Of a stretch of DNA of 64,000 nt, positions 62,450 to 64,000 are shown piece after piece. Numbering within the stretch: position 1 is the first letter of the stretch; each line of letters opens with the position of its first letter. The position numbers and the translations under genes were made by a program. Source of the stretch: Armillaria gallica (Eukaryota; Basidiomycota; Agaricomycetes; Agaricales; Physalacriaceae). The stretch is from assembly GCA_037576215.1 (NCBI GenBank), contig JBANDB010000003.1:5084001-5148000 (forward strand). The letters run 5' to 3'. The notes beneath the pieces were generated by a model. The model had not been told where the DNA came from, made no database searches, and was given only the letters and a program-made list of their open reading frames with translations.

Positions 62450-64000
62450 ATGATGGCGCTGGGCCTTCAAGCTAGCCAAAGCCGTCTTTCCCGTCGAGTT
62501 TTCTTTCATGTCATGGAAGAGAATCTCAAGTTCAACACCGTCTTTATCCAAGATATGCAGCAAGGGCGTCTTCCATTGGTGCCTTCACTCGATCCCAAAG
62601 ACGTATGCAATCTCAGCTGCAACTCAATGCTTGTACTGGCTACATGCCTCCGCGACCAATCCCTCCTCAAACCCGTGTCCTTGCCAGACTCAACTTCCTC
62701 CATGGTTGCCCTTATGCCTGCCATATCATTCTGGCTATCCCTCTTCTGTGACCACATCATCATACCCTTCCGAACACCCGAATTCACGTTCATCGATTTT
62801 CACCGCTCGGTGGTATTCATCCTGGCCTGGACCACGAATCAGACCACGTATACTGTGGAACCAAAACTCTTCACAGATTATCTTCCATTTCTTTGGTTTC
62901 ACCCTCCCCCTGGCTGTACGAAATACCATCTTGATGATGCACGGGCACTATTCGCTGCCGTAGATCATGCGTTTATGGCATGTGATGAGTCACAGAATGA
63001 ACTATTTGTTCGTCGACTCGAGGAAAACAGTACACTCACCGCTAACCTCTTCGTCCAATTCATCGTGGACGAGTTTGCTCACATTCCGGAGGAATCCAAC
63101 ACGATACTCCTCTATCATTCTTTTTCGACTGTCGCATCCTCCACCTTCCAGCTCGCCTTTAAATCTCTACCCATTCATACAGCTCTACTGAAATACAACA
63201 TTCTCAAATGGATGTGTCGTGCTTTCCGACTGGTCACCCGGCGCATACCGTTTACCAATGTGACACTGACCTTGGCAGCAAGGTGTGTCGGCATGGGTTC
63301 GGGTTACATCATGAGAGCTATGGAGGATGGATATTCGTACATCCATCAACTCTTGGGCTATAACATTCTTCTCTATATGTTCAAGGCGCTCCGCAACCTG
63401 CACACTCATGCCGAGCTCATCGACCAGAAATTCAAGACAGTCAAGACCATTGTAGAGGATAATACCGTGACTATCATACACATGGTCATATTCCATTTTG
63501 CCTACGTTTCAATTCTGAAGCGATCGAAAAAGACCATCTTCAAAATCCAGCAGGAAGTCGATGGAATCCTCGAATCCCAAGACCCGGGTTTGAAGCAAGT
63601 TTGCAAAGTCTGGACCGAATTTGTAGACATTGCTACCTGCCGATCCACTATGTTCAGTTTTATATCTGATTCGTCTTGTGGTACTAATGAAAAGGTGTGT
63701 AAGCCCATACCAATGCTCTCAGTCAACTCACTTAGACCTCCTCCATAGTGCCCTGGAACATTAGTTAGAAAGTTCATGGTTTGTTCCGGGTGCCAGTTCA
63801 CACTGTATTGCTCACGGACATGCCAAAGGGATGACTGGTCGCAGCCATCCACCGGCCACCGCCCCCTTTGCGCCAAGATCAGACAAATCCGAACCGGTCT
63901 GTCAGATGTCTCTTGACCTCCGTTGTGTCCCCTCACTAGTCTTCTAGATGGTGGCCCTTTACCTATGTCTTTGAGCGATCATAGCGCCTCTCAGAGCTTC
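62450..64000 (+). CDS. MYND zinc-finger protein, 3' partial
   Basis: A long exon (62450-63693) encodes a helical region starting MMALGLQASQSRLSRRVFFH, with hydrophobic helices and CRSTMFSFISDSSCGTNEK at its end. A 53-nt intron (GTGTGT donor at 63694, TCCATAG acceptor) leads to CPGTLVRKFMVCSGCQFTLY and YCSRTCQRDDWSQPSTGHRP with LCAKIR, giving the Cys/His pattern of a MYND finger. MYND domains bind PxLxP-type peptides in co-repressors. Basidiomycetes have many genes of this design, with a helical domain then MYND. The 5' end is unclear: sequence before 62450 follows an acceptor (TTGTTCAG near 62420), so earlier exons are likely. The tail continues past the window, or ends near 63919 if no further intron exists. 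Confidence 0.78.

Overview
The window is nuclear DNA from a basidiomycete fungus, most likely a mushroom-forming agaricomycete. Almost every gene is split by introns of about 45-60 nt, exons are short, genes are packed on both strands, and several protein families are basidiomycete-like (MYND proteins with a long helical N-terminus, an orphan 163-residue family, a Tco2-type double hybrid histidine kinase). All splice models were assembled by eye from GT/GC...AG sites and reading frame, so exon edges are approximate where not stated.

Layout. 1-5.9 kb: 3' part of a class V GH18 chitinase with a CBM5/12 module, an unrecognised gene and a C2H2 zinc-finger factor. 6.4-7.5 kb: SDE2 copy 1. 7.5-11.8 kb: gene-poor tract with one orphan ORF and a dispersed 16-bp motif. 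11.9-18.1 kb: double hybrid histidine kinase. 18.7-24.2 kb: TMEM135-like membrane protein, alkaline ceramidase and a DUF1295/steroid-reductase-like membrane enzyme. 24.4-25.4 kb: SDE2 copy 2, inverted relative to copy 1. 25.5-27.7 kb: an unrecognised protein with a tail full of SUMO-acceptor motifs. 28.2-30.5 kb: a short-chain dehydrogenase and an LSB1/PIN3-like SH3 protein. 31.4-47.9 kb: a dense housekeeping block with DHHC palmitoyltransferase, nicotinate phosphoribosyltransferase, exosome RRP41, tRNA m7G methyltransferase TRM8, citrate synthase, an eIF4B-like RRM protein, an SR-tailed cyclophilin, an Rsr1/Rap-type GTPase and DEAD-box DBP2. 48.9-51.1 kb: a second GH18 chitinase with CBM5/12. 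51.4-58.7 kb: a polyproline/WH2-like protein, a Nudix CoA pyrophosphatase, a small coiled-coil protein and a four-TM MARVEL-like protein. 59.4-60.4 kb: an old yellow enzyme pseudogene. 60.4-62.4 kb: gene-poor. 62.4 kb to the end: a MYND zinc-finger protein that runs off the window.

The genes do not form one operon-like pathway. Functional themes are RNA processing (SDE2 twice, RRP41, TRM8, DBP2, SR-cyclophilin, eIF4B), signalling and polarity (histidine kinase, Rsr1-like GTPase, LSB1-like, WH2-like, DHHC enzyme), membrane lipid metabolism (ceramidase, TMEM135-like) and chitin turnover. The observations most worth following are the inverted SDE2 duplication with both copies intact, the SUMO-motif array protein, a cluster of GC-AG introns across 37.8-55 kb, a 677-nt intron at the SRGLD position of DBP2, and a missing N-box in the second kinase of the double hybrid histidine kinase.
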